DNA of 34,008 bases. It comes from a virus. The stretch spans positions 1-34,008 of IMG/VR virus record IMGVR_UViG_3300035137_000060; one strand, given 5' to 3'. The notes beneath the pieces were generated by a model. That model was not told the DNA's origin and made no database searches. It saw nothing but the letters and a program-made list of their open reading frames with translations. Numbering within the stretch: the stretch's first letter is position 1; every line of letters begins with the position of its first letter. This document shows positions 6,182 through 12,947 of this stretch, one piece after another. The position numbers and the translations under genes were made by a program.

Positions 6182-6255
6182 TGTGCGAGTTAAATATTTT
6201 TTTTTTAACAACTGCTGGTTAAAAAAACCATCCTTTTTTAGTATTTGCTCGCACA
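6182..6255 (+). ncRNA. Structured 5' leader with long outer stem and inner hairpin
   Basis: Starts at the predicted +1. Outer stem TGTGCGAG (6182-6189) with CTCGCACA (6248-6255) extends inward, through a U-G pair and one bulged U, by about seven more pairs with 6240-6247. Inside is TTTTTTAAC (6201-6209) with GTTAAAAAA (6218-6226), loop AACTGCTG. The AAAGGA ribosome-binding site follows at about 6270. It could regulate the coiled-coil and YqaJ genes or be an independent small RNA. An in-frame upstream reading through it is low-complexity and is not taken as coding. Confidence 0.55.
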
Positions 6256-6284
6256 TTTTTTGTATTAGTAAAAGGACAATTATT

Positions 6285-6452
6285 ATGAGTTTAGATGATG
6301 ATTTTATAGGTACACTTATGCGCGCATATAAAAAAGAGTACAAAATTTTAGAAAATGATATTAACAATTTAAGAGCTGTTATTAAACAACTAATGGAAGA
6401 TGTTAATGATTTACAAAATGAGGTTACATTTTTAAATGAAAGATTATCTTAG
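6285..6452 (+). CDS. Small coiled-coil protein
   Basis: 55 residues from the ATG that follows AAAAGGA by about 10 nt. Acidic start (MSLDDDF), then a continuous heptad-like helix, YKILENDINNLRAVIKQLME followed by DVNDLQNEVTFLNERLS. Likely a homo- or hetero-oligomeric coiled coil. It lies 16 bp upstream of the YqaJ exonuclease and behind the structured leader, so it may be a partner or regulator of the nuclease. No family recognised. Confidence 0.65.
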   Translation: MSLDDDFIGTLMRAYKKEYKILENDINNLRAVIKQLMEDVNDLQNEVTFLNERLS

Positions 6453-6468
6453 TATAAGGAAAAATTAA

Positions 6469-7446
6469 ATGGCATTAACTGAACAACAACTTAAAGATAG
6501 AAAAAATTATATTGGTGGATCAGATATAAGCGCGATTTTTGGATATAACAAATGGAAAACAGCTCTTGATATTTACAATGAAAAAACATCAGATGAAATA
6601 AAACAAAACGGAAATACAATTGATAATAATTATATTGATTGGGGTAATGAAGATGAACCTATCTTACTATCAAAATTTGAGCGCGAAATCTGCTTAAAAG
6701 TAAAACAAAATGTACCAATACGATATCACGATAAATATGATTTTCTTGCTGCAAATGTCGATGGAATTGCGTTTGATCTTGATGAAATCTATATATTAGA
6801 AGCAAAATCAATATGCAGAACACATGACGAGTGGGGCGATCCTGTTAATGATATCAATTATAATTTGATCAGCAATAATCAATTAAAACAAAAACGAGGA
6901 CAAATTCCTGCACAATATTTATTTCAAGTTGCTTATTATTGCGCAATTTATAATTCAACAAAAGCATATATTTTAGTGAGATTTGGTAATCATTTGCCGA
7001 TGTGTGTTTATCAATATAATCGTGATCATGATTTTGAAAATCATATAATTGAAAATGCAAAAAATTTCTGGGTTAATCATATACAAAAAAAGATTCCTCC
7101 TAAGCCGCAAACTTATGATGATGTAAAAGAACTTTACAAAAATGCAATAAAACAAAAAGAAATCATTATAAATAATGATATCATTGATAAATATATAGAA
7201 ATGACTGAATTACAAAAACAATATAATGATTTAGAGAGAAAAATAAAAAAATATAAAAAAGAATTGTTGTTAAACATTGAAGATGCTGAAATCATTAATA
7301 ATCTTGCGCATCAAACAATATTTACGTGTCCAACAATTACAAGCGAAAGAATTGATAATAATAAATTAAAAGAAAAATATCCTGATGTTGCAAGAGATTG
7401 TAGTTATACAATAAAATATAGACGATTTTATAATAAACTGAAATAG
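6469..7446 (+). CDS. YqaJ-type (lambda-exonuclease fold) recombination nuclease
   Basis: 325 residues. The N-terminal IGGSDISAIFGYNKWKTALD is the YqaJ signature, followed by DWGNEDEPILLSKFE (58-72). The PD-(D/E)xK core is ANVDGI (Asp98) and YILEAKS (Glu111, Lys113), then the FQVAYYCAIYNSTKAYILVR strand-helix. These enzymes resect double-strand ends 5'-3' to leave 3' tails for a RecT annealase, encoded here at 8522. The C-terminal 100 residues are helical, with coiled-coil character. All expected catalytic residues are visible. Confidence 0.88.
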   Translation: MALTEQQLKDRKNYIGGSDISAIFGYNKWKTALDIYNEKTSDEIKQNGNTIDNNYIDWGNEDEPILLSKFEREICLKVKQNVPIRYHDKYDFLAANVDGIAFDLDEIYILEAKSICRTHDEWGDPVNDINYNLISNNQLKQKRGQIPAQYLFQVAYYCAIYNSTKAYILVRFGNHLPMCVYQYNRDHDFENHIIENAKNFWVNHIQKKIPPKPQTYDDVKELYKNAIKQKEIIINNDIIDKYIEMTELQKQYNDLERKIKKYKKELLLNIEDAEIINNLAHQTIFTCPTITSERIDNNKLKEKYPDVARDCSYTIKYRRFYNKLK

Positions 7447-7454
7447 TAAATAAT

Positions 7455-7544
7455 ATGATAATTAATTCATGCTGTATTTCATTAATAATATCACTAATGA
7501 TTCTTGTTGTTGTAATAATAATATGCTGGATGAATAATTTATGA
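7455..7544 (+). CDS. Micro-ORF, 29-residue single-TM peptide
   Basis: MIINSCCISLIISLMILVVV then IIICWMNNL: almost entirely one hydrophobic helix. The stop overlaps the start of the next micro-ORF as ATGA. No clear ribosome-binding site precedes it. The composition and the linked trio of tiny hydrophobic frames are the only support. Confidence 0.35.
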   Translation: MIINSCCISLIISLMILVVVIIICWMNNL

Positions 7545-7636
7545 TTATTGATACATGGTTTATAACATTTATTGAAATTTATTGTGTATTTATATTAATT
7601 TTTATAGCTATATTTTTGCTTAATAAATATTTTTAA
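7541..7636 (+). CDS. Micro-ORF, 31-residue single-TM peptide
   Basis: MIIDTWFITFIEIYCVFILI then FIAIFLLNKYF: one hydrophobic helix with a short charged end. It begins in ATGA overlap with the preceding micro-ORF, consistent with translational coupling. Function unknown; inner-membrane micro-proteins of phages sometimes act in superinfection exclusion or lysis timing, but this is only analogy. Confidence 0.4.
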   Translation: MIIDTWFITFIEIYCVFILIFIAIFLLNKYF

Positions 7637-7659
7637 ATATTCTTTTAATGAGGTTTAAA

Positions 7660-7740
7660 ATGTACATTTTAAGAAGTATTGTTTTTGAGTTTTTTGTTTT
7701 GTCTGTAACAATAGCATCGCTGATTTATATTTTTAATTGA
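7660..7740 (+). CDS. Micro-ORF, 26-residue single-TM peptide
   Basis: MYILRSIVFEFFVLSVTIAS then LIYIFN. GAGG lies 6 nt or so before the ATG, the best ribosome-binding site of the three micro-ORFs. One hydrophobic helix covers nearly the whole peptide. Confidence 0.45.
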   Translation: MYILRSIVFEFFVLSVTIASLIYIFN

Positions 7741-7800
7741 TCAAATTGTAACAGAAAAAGAAGAAACTACTAAAATTTGCTGATTATAATAAGATTTTTC

Positions 7801-7829
7801 TTGACAAAATGTGCAAATATTTGTATGAT
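7801..7829 (+). promoter_or_regulatory. Early promoter for the 7980-RecT segment
   Basis: TTGACA (7801-7806), 17-bp spacer, TATGAT (7824-7829), again in the octamer TCTTGACA and preceded by an A/T-rich UP-like stretch. The predicted start is at about 7836, giving a 144-nt leader. Confidence 0.75.
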
Positions 7830-7897
7830 TGCTATAGATTAAATATTAATAATATTAACGGAGTTGTTATAAAAATACAATGTTTATAAAAAGTTTA

Positions 7898-7957
7898 TGC
7901 GCTAATTAATTATAATGTCAAGATATTTTTGCTTTTTATCAACTATTAATTAGCGCA
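7898..7957 (+). ncRNA. Leader hairpin with 13-bp perfect stem
   Basis: TGCGCTAATTAAT (7898-7910) pairs perfectly with ATTAATTAGCGCA (7945-7957). The 34-nt loop contains, in inverted orientation, the 22 bp found at the 6148 promoter -35 (7916-7937). The hairpin ends 22 nt before the ATG of the next gene, whose ribosome-binding site is weak (GGG at 7967-7969). It may mask or stabilise the start, act as a protein-binding leader, or carry an antisense promoter. Confidence 0.5.
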
Positions 7958-7979
7958 CGGTTATTTTGGGTAAATAATA

Positions 7980-8483
7980 ATGACTAAAGTTGAGATAGTT
8001 AAAGAAAAATGTATTGATGTATTTGACGTAAATGAAAATTACTCATATTTTTCACTTTTTTCACTTGATTATAAATATTATGTACGTAATATAGTTATTG
8101 CAATAAATATTAAAACAAAAGATATGCATATCAGTTTTACTATAGATACATTATTACAAGATTGTTCTGTCAATTTTTGTGAATTATTAAAAAAATATAA
8201 TATACAAGATAATGATAAATTTTATCATTGTAAAATCGATAGAAAAAACAGTCTTATATATAAAAATTATTATAATGCACTTGTTGTAACTGCAATCGCG
8301 CCGATTGATAATCAATTATGGATTGAATCAACAATAGAAGATCGTATTGATGATTGTTACGATAATATCATGAATATAATTGATAAACAATTAATGCGTA
8401 TAAAAATAAGTGATGATCTTGATATTATTATTATTGATGATGATTATGATGATGATGATTATGATTATGATAATGATGAATAA
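7980..8483 (+). CDS. Unrecognised protein with strongly acidic C-terminal tail
   Basis: 167 residues. The body is alternately hydrophobic and charged (YKYYVRNIVIAINIKTKDMH), suggesting a beta-rich fold. The last 25 residues are almost all Asp and Tyr (DDDYDDDDYDYDNDE). Acidic C-terminal tails are seen in SSB-like proteins, where they bind partners, and in DNA-mimic inhibitors. The gene lies 38 bp upstream of recT, in the position where an SSB or recombination accessory protein often sits, but the SSB fold pattern is not recognisable. Preceded by its own promoter and hairpin leader. Confidence 0.6.
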   Translation: MTKVEIVKEKCIDVFDVNENYSYFSLFSLDYKYYVRNIVIAINIKTKDMHISFTIDTLLQDCSVNFCELLKKYNIQDNDKFYHCKIDRKNSLIYKNYYNALVVTAIAPIDNQLWIESTIEDRIDDCYDNIMNIIDKQLMRIKISDDLDIIIIDDDYDDDDYDYDNDE

Positions 8484-8521
8484 ATAATTTATTTTATCGC
8501 TTAAATTAAAGGAGTATTTAT

Positions 8522-9565
8522 ATGAGTATTGATAGAAACGCACCAGTTAGATCATTTGATATATTACAAACTGCAATAACTCATGATAAACCATTTATAG
8601 CTCAAGTAGAAAAAGCGTTACCTGAATTTATGCGTAAAAGAAAAGATTCTACTGAGAGATTTTTACGCGTCTGTCAAACAGCTTTTGTGATGAATGAAGA
8701 TGCTGATAATTTGCTTAAATGTACATTACTTAGCGTTGAAAAATCAATTTTAAAAGCCGCAGAATGGGGAATTGAACCTGGTGATTCGTTTGGAAAAGCT
8801 TTTTTTGCTCGTTATAAAAATAACAGAACAAATGTATATGAGTGTAAATTGCAATTAATGTACAAAGGATTGCTGGATCTTGCATATAGATCAAAATACA
8901 TAAAAAATATAGAATTTGATTGCATTTATACATGGGACGAGTTTAAAATTAAAAGTGGTGATACACCATCAATTCATCATTTGCCTTATCCTAAGCCTGA
9001 TGATTTTGACTCTGAACGTGACCTTATTGCTGTTTATGCAATTTGTACTAATAAAAATAATAATAAATTTAGAAGGTATTTGTGGAATGCAGATATTAAA
9101 AAACTTAAAGCAATAGCAACAAAGAGAAGCGGAAAAGTTCCGATGGCGTGGCAATTTGGCTACGAAGCAATGGCATTAAAATCAATAATACGGCATATTT
9201 TAAAATATGTCCCTAGTAGTTCTGAATGTGATAGCGCAGTAATTTATGATGAATATTTAGAATTAACAGGTGTTGATAAATCATCAGATTTTATTAATGT
9301 AAAAAATGCGCTTACAGATACAGATGAAAAAAAACAACTTAATGAAAACATTACTCAAAGTAAAGCATTGCTAGAAGATTTAAAACAAAAAAGTGCATCT
9401 ATAAATATTAATCAAAACATTATAAATAATTCAAAAAATAATGCAGATAAAAATATAAATGAAAAAGCAGAAGTAAAACCAGAAGTAAAACCAGAAGTAA
9501 AACCAGAAGTAAAACAACAACTATCAGAAGAAAGTAGATTGTTTTTTGAACAAGATTGTGGTTAA
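8522..9565 (+). CDS. recT: RecT-family single-strand annealing protein
   Basis: 347 residues. The first 260 match RecT: PEFMRKRKDSTERFLRVCQT, LLSVEKSILKAAEWGIEPG, AFFARYKN..., LQLMYKGLLDLAYRS, then AYKSGKVPMAWQ-type GKVPMAWQFGYEAMALKSII and DEYLELTG. RecT coats 3' tails made by the exonuclease and anneals them to complementary DNA. The C-terminal 85 residues are a low-complexity linker with the tetrapeptide EVKP repeated about four times, probably a disordered tether to partners. AAGGAG lies 8 nt upstream. Works with YqaJ (6469) and perhaps the ATPase (4691). Confidence 0.9.
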   Translation: MSIDRNAPVRSFDILQTAITHDKPFIAQVEKALPEFMRKRKDSTERFLRVCQTAFVMNEDADNLLKCTLLSVEKSILKAAEWGIEPGDSFGKAFFARYKNNRTNVYECKLQLMYKGLLDLAYRSKYIKNIEFDCIYTWDEFKIKSGDTPSIHHLPYPKPDDFDSERDLIAVYAICTNKNNNKFRRYLWNADIKKLKAIATKRSGKVPMAWQFGYEAMALKSIIRHILKYVPSSSECDSAVIYDEYLELTGVDKSSDFINVKNALTDTDEKKQLNENITQSKALLEDLKQKSASININQNIINNSKNNADKNINEKAEVKPEVKPEVKPEVKQQLSEESRLFFEQDCG

Positions 9566-9591
9566 AATATAAACTGATATGGAGATATTAT

Positions 9592-9837
9592 ATGAATACT
9601 AAACAAAACAAAAAAACAACTTTGGTGCTAACTAGGCGAGAATTTGAAAAGATCATCATTGGCGATCATTTTATTGATATAACAGTTGTAGCAATCAAAG
9701 GCAGACGCGTCAAAATCTCAATAACAGCAGATGAAAATTTAAGTGTTCATCGTGAGGAAATTTTTGATCAAATTAATGAACAAAATGAACAGAATGAGTA
9801 TGATGAGCAGAACAATCAAGGCGAGCAGAATGGATAA
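9592..9837 (+). CDS. CsrA-like RNA-binding protein, paralogue 2
   Basis: 81 residues. After an 11-residue extension the frame reads LVLTRREFEKIIIGDHFIDI, TVVAIKGRRVKISITADE and NLSVHREEIFDQIN, a full-length CsrA match. Unlike paralogue 1 it keeps the RNA-contacting LTRR and VHREEI residues, but the usual RIG-x-x-AP core is KISITADE. The tail is Gln/Asn/Glu-rich and low complexity. CsrA dimers bind GGA; a GGAG (9581-9584) forms its own ribosome-binding site. It overlaps the following zinc-ribbon-like gene by 8 bp, so the two are likely co-translated. It could reprogramme host carbon-storage control or regulate the phage's own leaders. Confidence 0.8.
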   Translation: MNTKQNKKTTLVLTRREFEKIIIGDHFIDITVVAIKGRRVKISITADENLSVHREEIFDQINEQNEQNEYDEQNNQGEQNG

Positions 9838-10462
9838 ATATGAACGGTTAAGATTTAATGATTATAAAAAAGCAGGTAATATTAAATGTGGAAGATGTGG
9901 CTATGCTTACAATGAACATTATAAAACAAAAACTGTTATCAATAAAAATATAAATGGTGAATATAAAAGTTATTATGTTATTTGTCCACAAAACGCAAAA
10001 AACGCAAAAAACGCAAAAAACGTAAAAAACATAAAAAATGAAATAAGCAAAGAAAATAGAGAAAATAAAGAAAGCGAAAAAGATATAAATAAAATTAATA
10101 CTCACGGTTATAAGTTGCAAAATAGCAAAAAATATAAAAATATTTTAATAACAAGGGTTCCGGAAGAAAAAGAATATGCAGATGCTGAATTGAAAATGAG
10201 AGGTGCAACAATGCCGATAATTGATATAAGTAAACATGCGATCGATCGCGCATCTTTGCGATTAAAAAAAATCTGGAAAGAAACTAGAGAATCTGATAAT
10301 GAAGGGCTATATAGCTGGCTTGCAAGGATTGCTGAAAAAGCTCTTGAGACAGAAAAAATAGAAAAAAATGCTGATGAAATGTCAGATAAAATTAAATATA
10401 TGAATATTCAATTTATTTTTGACTATTCGATGGCAACACCTGTTTTGTTAACTGTAATATAA
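9830..10462 (+). CDS. Protein with CxxC zinc-ribbon-like N-terminus and Lys/Asn repeats
   Basis: 210 residues from the ATG at 9830, which overlaps the end of the CsrA-like gene (ATGGATAA). A longer upstream frame merely shadows that gene and is rejected. Residues 20-23 are CGRC and Cys52 follows (YVICPQ), a partial zinc-ribbon pattern. Next comes a repeated KNAKNAKNVKN segment from a 9-bp DNA repeat. The C-terminal half (DISKHAIDRASLRLKKIWKE, GLYSWLARIAEKAL, IQFIFDYSMATPVLLTVI) looks like a compact domain seen in phage early regions, but I cannot name it. Confidence 0.6.
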   Translation: MDKYERLRFNDYKKAGNIKCGRCGYAYNEHYKTKTVINKNINGEYKSYYVICPQNAKNAKNAKNVKNIKNEISKENRENKESEKDINKINTHGYKLQNSKKYKNILITRVPEEKEYADAELKMRGATMPIIDISKHAIDRASLRLKKIWKETRESDNEGLYSWLARIAEKALETEKIEKNADEMSDKIKYMNIQFIFDYSMATPVLLTVI

Positions 10463-10476
10463 AGGAGGAATATTTT

Positions 10477-10869
10477 ATGAGCTATCAAGATATAGTTATT
10501 AATCTCATTAACGGGAATATAGAAGATATTAATAAAAACGAGGCTTATAATTTAATTGATAATCTAGCGTATATATTATCACAATTTGACTCACAAAAAA
10601 TTGCATTTTTTTTAGACAAATTAGCTTTTAATTTTCATGAAAAATTCGCAACAAAAAAACAATATTTAGCAAGCATGAAAAATATTGCTAAATATTTACT
10701 CAAAACAAATGATGGAAAAATGTTCATTTTTGGACTTAATCTATATGAATCGTATTTTATTGTCGAAGATGAAGAAACATCAGCAAAAAAAGAAGGAAAA
10801 GAAGAAGATATTAAAGAAAAAAAGAAAACAGAGAAAGATTTGTTCAAAAATAATACAACGATACATTAA
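10477..10869 (+). CDS. Unrecognised early protein with charged C-terminus
   Basis: 130 residues. A strong AAAGGAGG precedes the ATG. The first 90 residues look helical (DIVINLINGNIEDINKNEAY, LDKLAFNFHEKF), followed by a Lys/Glu-rich tail that is probably disordered. No family recognised. It lies 14 bp after the zinc-ribbon-like gene. Confidence 0.65.
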   Translation: MSYQDIVINLINGNIEDINKNEAYNLIDNLAYILSQFDSQKIAFFLDKLAFNFHEKFATKKQYLASMKNIAKYLLKTNDGKMFIFGLNLYESYFIVEDEETSAKKEGKEEDIKEKKKTEKDLFKNNTTIH

Positions 10870-10963
10870 TATAAATGAAACATATGAAAGCTGAAGCTGA
10901 ATAAAAAAATGAGTACAAATTATGACCTTACAAATTTTTGAAATTAGTTAAGTGTATTTAAAA

Positions 10964-11191
10964 ATGAAATATAATATTTGGATAAAAATAGGTGATAAAA
11001 AAGCATATTTTGCTGGAACAGGTTATGGCATATCTTTTTTAGATGCTTGTAGAAATTTTTTTGAAAAAGATGTATATTACGATAAATATACTAATACTTA
11101 CAAAAGTTATAATATTTATCAAACAGAAAAAGATGCTAATAATTCAAAACGAGGTGATTTTTATGAGTGTTCACAAGATATGGATAACTGA
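10964..11191 (+). CDS. Small early protein, tandem paralogue A
   Basis: 75 residues from ATG 10964; a GTG four codons upstream is possible, and neither has a clear ribosome-binding site. The ATG gives an N-terminus that lines up with the next gene. The pattern NIWIKIG...YFAG...SFLDACRNFFEKDVYYD...YKSYNIY matches the next gene's KIWITD...FLGE...TFDEACKIFFKNNINYD...FFGYKLL. This alpha/beta pattern with an F-x-E/D-A-C helix resembles small phage proteins of unknown function. It overlaps the next gene by 29 bp. Confidence 0.55.
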   Translation: MKYNIWIKIGDKKAYFAGTGYGISFLDACRNFFEKDVYYDKYTNTYKSYNIYQTEKDANNSKRGDFYECSQDMDN

Positions 11192-11348
11192 TCCAACTAA
11201 AAAAAAAGATGGAATTAGATTTTTAGGAGAAATTGAAGCACAGACTTTTGATGAAGCATGTAAAATTTTTTTTAAAAATAATATTAATTATGATCATAAA
11301 AAAGGAACATTTTTTGGATATAAGTTATTGAGTGACCCAAAAAAATAA
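11163..11348 (+). CDS. Small early protein, tandem paralogue B
   Basis: 61 residues starting at ATG 11163 (MSVHKIWITDPTKKKDG), chosen because GAGGTG lies about 6 nt upstream and the longer open frame in front is only a shadow of paralogue A. It shares the W-I...(F/L)D(E/A)AC...FF...YD...Y pattern with its neighbour, indicating tandem duplication and divergence. Function unknown. Confidence 0.6.
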   Translation: MSVHKIWITDPTKKKDGIRFLGEIEAQTFDEACKIFFKNNINYDHKKGTFFGYKLLSDPKK

Positions 11349-11396
11349 AAAATAATTTTTTTATTTTAATTAACAAAACAAAAAGGACATCAATAT

Positions 11397-11960
11397 ATGA
11401 GTAATTTTTTTGTTGAAAAGGTTAATTATTTTAATAATAAAAACAATAATAAACGCGATTATGTTAATTTTGAATTTGATATAAGCTGCTTAATAAATAA
11501 TATTATAATGCTTCTAGACAAAAAAATATTATTTTTGCAAAAAAAAGATGCTATGCTAACAAACACATATATTTATTCGTCAATTGACGTTAGATATAAA
11601 AGACAATCAAGATATACGCAAAAAAATATTTTACAAAAAAGCAAAAAAATACAACAAACTATAAGCTTGTACAAAGATACAAAAGGAAAAATTTTACAAT
11701 TAAAAGCAAACGATGGTAACGTTAAAAATAAAACAGAATCATTAAAAATAACAATTAATGATTTGTCAAAAAATATTATCAAACACGATCATGATGAAAT
11801 AAGATTTATTGATCGATTAAAGTATCTAATAATAAATTTTATTAACAGATTATTTAAGACTAAAATTTCAGGTGAAAAATTAATTGAAAATGCACATAAA
11901 ATGAACAATGTGTTAGACGCAAAAAGTGTTATTAACAAATTTGGAATGAATTTCATTTGA
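11397..11960 (+). CDS. Unrecognised Lys/Asn-rich protein, last early gene
   Basis: 187 residues, very basic, Lys/Asn/Ile-rich, mostly helical. A short hydrophobic segment near 36-44 (INNIIMLL) and another near 141-152 (LKYLIINFINRLF) are too short or interrupted to call transmembrane. AAAGGA precedes the ATG by about 10 nt. It ends the rightward operon; the leftward late genes converge from 12029. Confidence 0.6.
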   Translation: MSNFFVEKVNYFNNKNNNKRDYVNFEFDISCLINNIIMLLDKKILFLQKKDAMLTNTYIYSSIDVRYKRQSRYTQKNILQKSKKIQQTISLYKDTKGKILQLKANDGNVKNKTESLKITINDLSKNIIKHDHDEIRFIDRLKYLIINFINRLFKTKISGEKLIENAHKMNNVLDAKSVINKFGMNFI

Positions 11961-12020
11961 TCAAAATAAGCAAAAATAAGCAAAAATAAGAAAATATATA
12001 ATAAAATCAACAGCTTGTTG
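11961..12020. terminator. Convergent intergenic zone with short repeats and weak hairpin
   Basis: Three direct copies of a 10-bp unit (CAAAAATAAG type) at 11961-11990, then CAACA-GCT-TGTTG (12008-12020) followed by a T-rich stretch in each direction. The early and late operons meet here, so a bidirectional terminator is expected, but this hairpin is only 5 bp and the assignment is weak. Confidence 0.3.
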
Positions 12021-12028
12021 TTTGATTG

Positions 12029-12322
12029 TTATTTGATTGAATCAATCATTTTTGTTATCAAACTAATTGTTTCTGAGTTGTGTTTTTGTATCAAATCAAG
12101 TGTTTTCTCAAAAGAATGTTCCATGTCTTCTATTTTTTCATCAACGTATGACTTGTTTGCTTTGTTTTTATTTAATTTATTAGTTTGCAATCCTATGATG
12201 ATCAACGCTATAAATAATATTGTAATTGCTATCTCTTCAGTGCTACCTTTTAATATTGATAATAATGTATTGCCTGCTGCTAAAGTATGATATGGGTTCA
12301 TTTTTCTTACTATATCCCTCAT
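12029..12322 (-). CDS. Small single-TM protein of the lysis module
   Basis: 97 residues from ATG 12322, or 90 from ATG 12301. A GAGGGAT lies within the first codons, but its spacing to the second ATG is long, so the start is uncertain. One hydrophobic helix (EEIAITILFIALIIIGLQ, about 29-46) is followed by a Lys/Asn patch and a coiled-coil-like tail (DEKIEDMEHSFEKTLDLIQK). It lies just downstream of holin and amidase. The topology would suit an i-spanin or auxiliary holin; no Rz motif is seen. Confidence 0.55.
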   Translation of the reverse strand: MRDIVRKMNPYHTLAAGNTLLSILKGSTEEIAITILFIALIIIGLQTNKLNKNKANKSYVDEKIEDMEHSFEKTLDLIQKHNSETISLITKMIDSIK

Positions 12323-12370
12323 TGCTTTGTTATTAATTCTATTTAATATATATTAACATATATAAACATA

Positions 12371-12925
12371 TTAATTATTTATATAATTTTTTTCATTTTT
12401 TCTATTTATCGTATTTTCTAAAATTTTATTTTTTTCTGATGAGCTTTTAGATGTGCCAAAGTAGTAATTGAAGATACCTATAAATGCAGTTGCAAGCGAA
12501 CCTAACATTATTTGCAAAATGTCTTTATTTCTTATGTCATATCTCATTAATATTATTAATAGTCCAAAAAATCCTATTGTAAGAGATATAGCTAAAAATG
12601 ATGTTGTATAATCATGTCTTCCTGTTTTTGCTATTTCTATTTCTCTTGACCTTGCATCAGCAATATCAAGCAAATACATTTTATTTTCTTCGATTCCAAG
12701 TTCTTTTAATTTTATTTTTAGATCAGCATTTGATTTTTTTATAGCAAGTAATTGTTCTGGTGTTGCTTTTTGCAATGATTCTAATATATCAGCACTTGTA
12801 GCATTATCTTTTAACCCTAAAATCTTACATAATTCATTTACAGCAAGTCCTGCTAATGGTGATCCTATAACTGTAGCTATTGTTGGCGCTATTGTACCTA
12901 TTATTGTTTTTATTTTGTCCCACAT
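12371..12925 (-). CDS. Holin of the 3TM (GTA-type) family
   Basis: 184 residues. The N-terminal TIIGTIAPTIATVIGSPLAG and the following LAVNELCKILGL are the characteristic start of the phage/GTA 3TM holin family. Then come a helical segment (ATPEQLLAIKKSNADLKIKL), the ADARSREIE motif, and two hydrophobic helices (about 109-126 and 133-153). Holins form inner-membrane holes that release the endolysin. It lies directly downstream of the amidase gene in the same direction. The ribosome-binding site is weak. Confidence 0.75.
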   Translation of the reverse strand: MWDKIKTIIGTIAPTIATVIGSPLAGLAVNELCKILGLKDNATSADILESLQKATPEQLLAIKKSNADLKIKLKELGIEENKMYLLDIADARSREIEIAKTGRHDYTTSFLAISLTIGFFGLLIILMRYDIRNKDILQIMLGSLATAFIGIFNYYFGTSKSSSEKNKILENTINRKNEKNYINN

Positions 12926-12947
12926 TTTAATTATTTAATATCCTATA

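Noticed and set aside
6177-6284. N-terminal extension of the coiled-coil protein
   Set aside because: It reads through the structured leader, is Phe/Lys/Ser low complexity, starts before the predicted transcription start, and the AAAGGA ribosome-binding site serves the ATG at 6285.
9743-9829. Longer start for the zinc-ribbon-like protein
   Set aside because: The extra residues are the out-of-frame shadow of the CsrA-like gene's tail. The ATG at 9830 overlaps that gene's stop in the usual coupled manner.
12008-12020. Strong bidirectional terminator
   Set aside because: The stem is only 5 bp and the T-runs are interrupted; kept only as a weak feature.
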